This document shows positions 31,855-32,817 of a DNA stretch of 32,817 nucleotides, one piece after another. Each line of letters opens with the position of its first letter. The stretch's first letter is position 1. The translations under genes and the position numbers were made by a program. The stretch lies in contig JANQHS010000161.1 in NCBI GenBank assembly GCA_028282565.1, positions 1 through 32,817 on the forward strand, in the 5' to 3' direction. The notes beneath the pieces were generated by a model that was not told the origin of the DNA, did no database searches, and worked only from the letters and a program-made list of their open reading frames with translations. This DNA is from Cytophagales bacterium (GTDB lineage: Bacteria > Bacteroidota > Bacteroidia > Cytophagales > CCMP332).

Positions 31855-32355
31855 ATGAAGAATTTTTTACTGTTCATATTCTGCTTGACACCCTTCCTTG
31901 TTTCCGCACAAGCGGAAATGACGGCCGTTGCCGAAACGGTTAAGATCCACGGACATCATGTTAAACTGGACGTCACCCTTTATGATAAGGGTGGTGCAAA
32001 ATTCGTGGGGATAGATCTAAGTACAATTTATGATGTCGGTTGTGTCGCTGATACCGGCCTCATCCTTTACCTTGCCAATGGTGCCGAGGTGGATGGTATT
32101 TTGCAGGAAGGAGATAACACCTGTGGAAACATGATCGACAACAAAGAGAAATTCGGAGGAAAAGTTAACCGCCATGCGGAATACCATCTGATGTTCGCTC
32201 TTGATCCCGAGGATCTTGAAGACCTGAGAACATATCAGATCGAAGCTATCGATATCGAAGGTGAGCACATGACCATCGAAAGAAAAGCCTCGGACTTTCA
32301 GGAAATGTCGCGAGAACATTTCACGAATTACCTGATGGTAAACCTGAAAAAATAA
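31855..32355 (+). CDS. Small secreted protein of unknown function
   Basis: I do not recognise this 166-residue protein. A signal peptide (MKNFLLFIFCLTPFLVSAQA, cut after about residue 18-20) precedes a soluble, acidic domain of mixed strands and helices. Two cysteines, C63 (DVGCVADTG) and C90 (DNTCGNMID), could form a disulfide in the periplasm or outside the cell. The N-terminal mature part has a His cluster (KIHGHHVKLDV). There is no T9SS domain or lipobox. It has its own promoter and terminator and is thus an independent unit. Confidence 0.82.
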   Translation: MKNFLLFIFCLTPFLVSAQAEMTAVAETVKIHGHHVKLDVTLYDKGGAKFVGIDLSTIYDVGCVADTGLILYLANGAEVDGILQEGDNTCGNMIDNKEKFGGKVNRHAEYHLMFALDPEDLEDLRTYQIEAIDIEGEHMTIERKASDFQEMSREHFTNYLMVNLKK

Positions 32356-32360
32356 ATTGA

Positions 32361-32384
32361 AGCCCCGATATCGGGGCTTTTTTT
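32361..32384 (+). terminator. Terminator behind the 31855 gene
   Basis: AGCCCCGATATCGGGGCT (32361-32378) is an inverted repeat followed by seven T residues in all from 32378. It ends at the stop codon of the convergent nitronate monooxygenase-like gene. Confidence 0.85.
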
Positions 32385-32817
32385 ATACCCTCTCTTTTGC
32401 CCGGAAATATCCCTGCAGAAGTTCCTGAACCACATCTTCTGCTGAGAGAATTTCGTTGATTTGACTGGATACCTGGCCTATTTCCAATTCTCCTTCCGAC
32501 AGGTCTCCTTCGAACATTCCCTTTTTAGCCCTTCCTTTTCCGAGGAGATCCTTTAGTTCCTGAAGACTTGCTCCATTTTCCTTTGCGTTCTGAATTTGTT
32601 CGTAAAAATGGTTTTTGATCAACCTAACGGGAGTGATCTCTTTGAGTGTTAAGCGTGTGGAACCTTCGCCTGCCTTGACGATTTCATCCTTGAACGATGC
32701 ATGTCCCGAGGATTCAAGAGTGGCAGCAAAGCGACTTCCCACCTGAACCGCTTCCGCCCCTAGAGCCATGGTAGCTAACATCGCTTTTCCCGATCCGATT
32801 CCTCCTGCCGCGATCAC
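32383..32817 (-). CDS. Nitronate monooxygenase-like flavoprotein, C-terminal part (cut by window edge)
   Basis: The visible 144-145 residues are the C-terminal part of a TIM-barrel FMN enzyme; the gene continues beyond the right end. IAAGGIGSGKAMLATMALGAEAVQVGSRFAAT is the phosphate-binding end of the barrel in nitronate monooxygenases (formerly 2-nitropropane dioxygenase) and in the related enoyl-ACP reductase FabK. The helical tail (QIQNAKENGASLQELKDLLGKGRAKKGMFEGDLSEGELEIGQVSSQI) resembles the first more than the second. The missing N-terminal part would decide between them. The ORF track start near the edge is not the real one. Confidence 0.88.
   Translation of the reverse strand: MIAAGGIGSGKAMLATMALGAEAVQVGSRFAATLESSGHASFKDEIVKAGEGSTRLTLKEITPVRLIKNHFYEQIQNAKENGASLQELKDLLGKGRAKKGMFEGDLSEGELEIGQVSSQINEILSAEDVVQELLQGYFRAKERV

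Noticed and set aside
1-32817. Mobile elements, phage genes, CRISPR arrays, toxin-antitoxin or defence genes
   Set aside because: I looked for integrase and transposase motifs, direct-repeat arrays and typical defence domains in all frames given and saw none.

Overview
The window looks like a chromosomal stretch of a member of the Bacteroidota, probably marine or Flavobacteriales-like. The grounds are T9SS C-terminal sorting domains, DUF4293, several -7 boxes of the form TAnnTTTG with upstream TTTG, almost no Shine-Dalgarno sequences, and small Bacteroidota-type lipoproteins. Genes are tightly packed on both strands. I see no transposase, integrase, phage gene, CRISPR array or rRNA. Base composition and codon use look even throughout, so most of this is ordinary core genome with a few lineage-specific genes.

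Left part (1-9.3 kb): on the minus strand, DUF4293, an anchored unknown protein, tadA and a Mn-type superoxide dismutase form one run that ends at a hairpin terminator. A Crp/Fnr regulator and a DUF2892 membrane protein follow. A plus-strand thiolase is fired from a divergent promoter pair. Next come a 40-residue lipoprotein missed by the ORF track, a TerC membrane protein, and a plus-strand group made of a secreted Gly/Tyr-tailed protein, a lipoprotein resembling an M48 peptidase with a damaged zinc motif, and dCTP deaminase. Sulfide:quinone oxidoreductase closes this part.

Middle (9.3-20.5 kb): a hybrid histidine kinase with a periplasmic solute-binding sensor lies behind a tiny secreted protein that is little more than a T9SS sorting domain. 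Then come a beta-barrel outer membrane protein, a small membrane protein lying in frame behind scpA, the isoprenoid gene dxs, and a 1671-residue secreted S8 protease with duplicated CARDB-MAM modules, PKD domains and a T9SS tail.

Right part (20.5-32.8 kb): DUF1232, DUF493 and aat genes, a channel-like protein with an unusual pore loop, mfd, a SRPBCC-GyrI fusion protein, a lipoprotein, a seven-helix membrane protein overlapping a FucP-like sugar transporter, tRNA-His, purK-purE, a small secreted protein, and the C-terminal part of a nitronate monooxygenase-like protein cut by the window edge.

I found no obvious new multi-gene defence or biosynthetic system. The best leads are the pseudo-M48 lipoprotein and its secreted partner, the stand-alone T9SS domain next to the periplasmic-sensor kinase, the channel homologue lacking the TVGYGD filter, and a recurring arrangement in which a second ORF, often without ATG, lies in frame directly behind a single stop codon.
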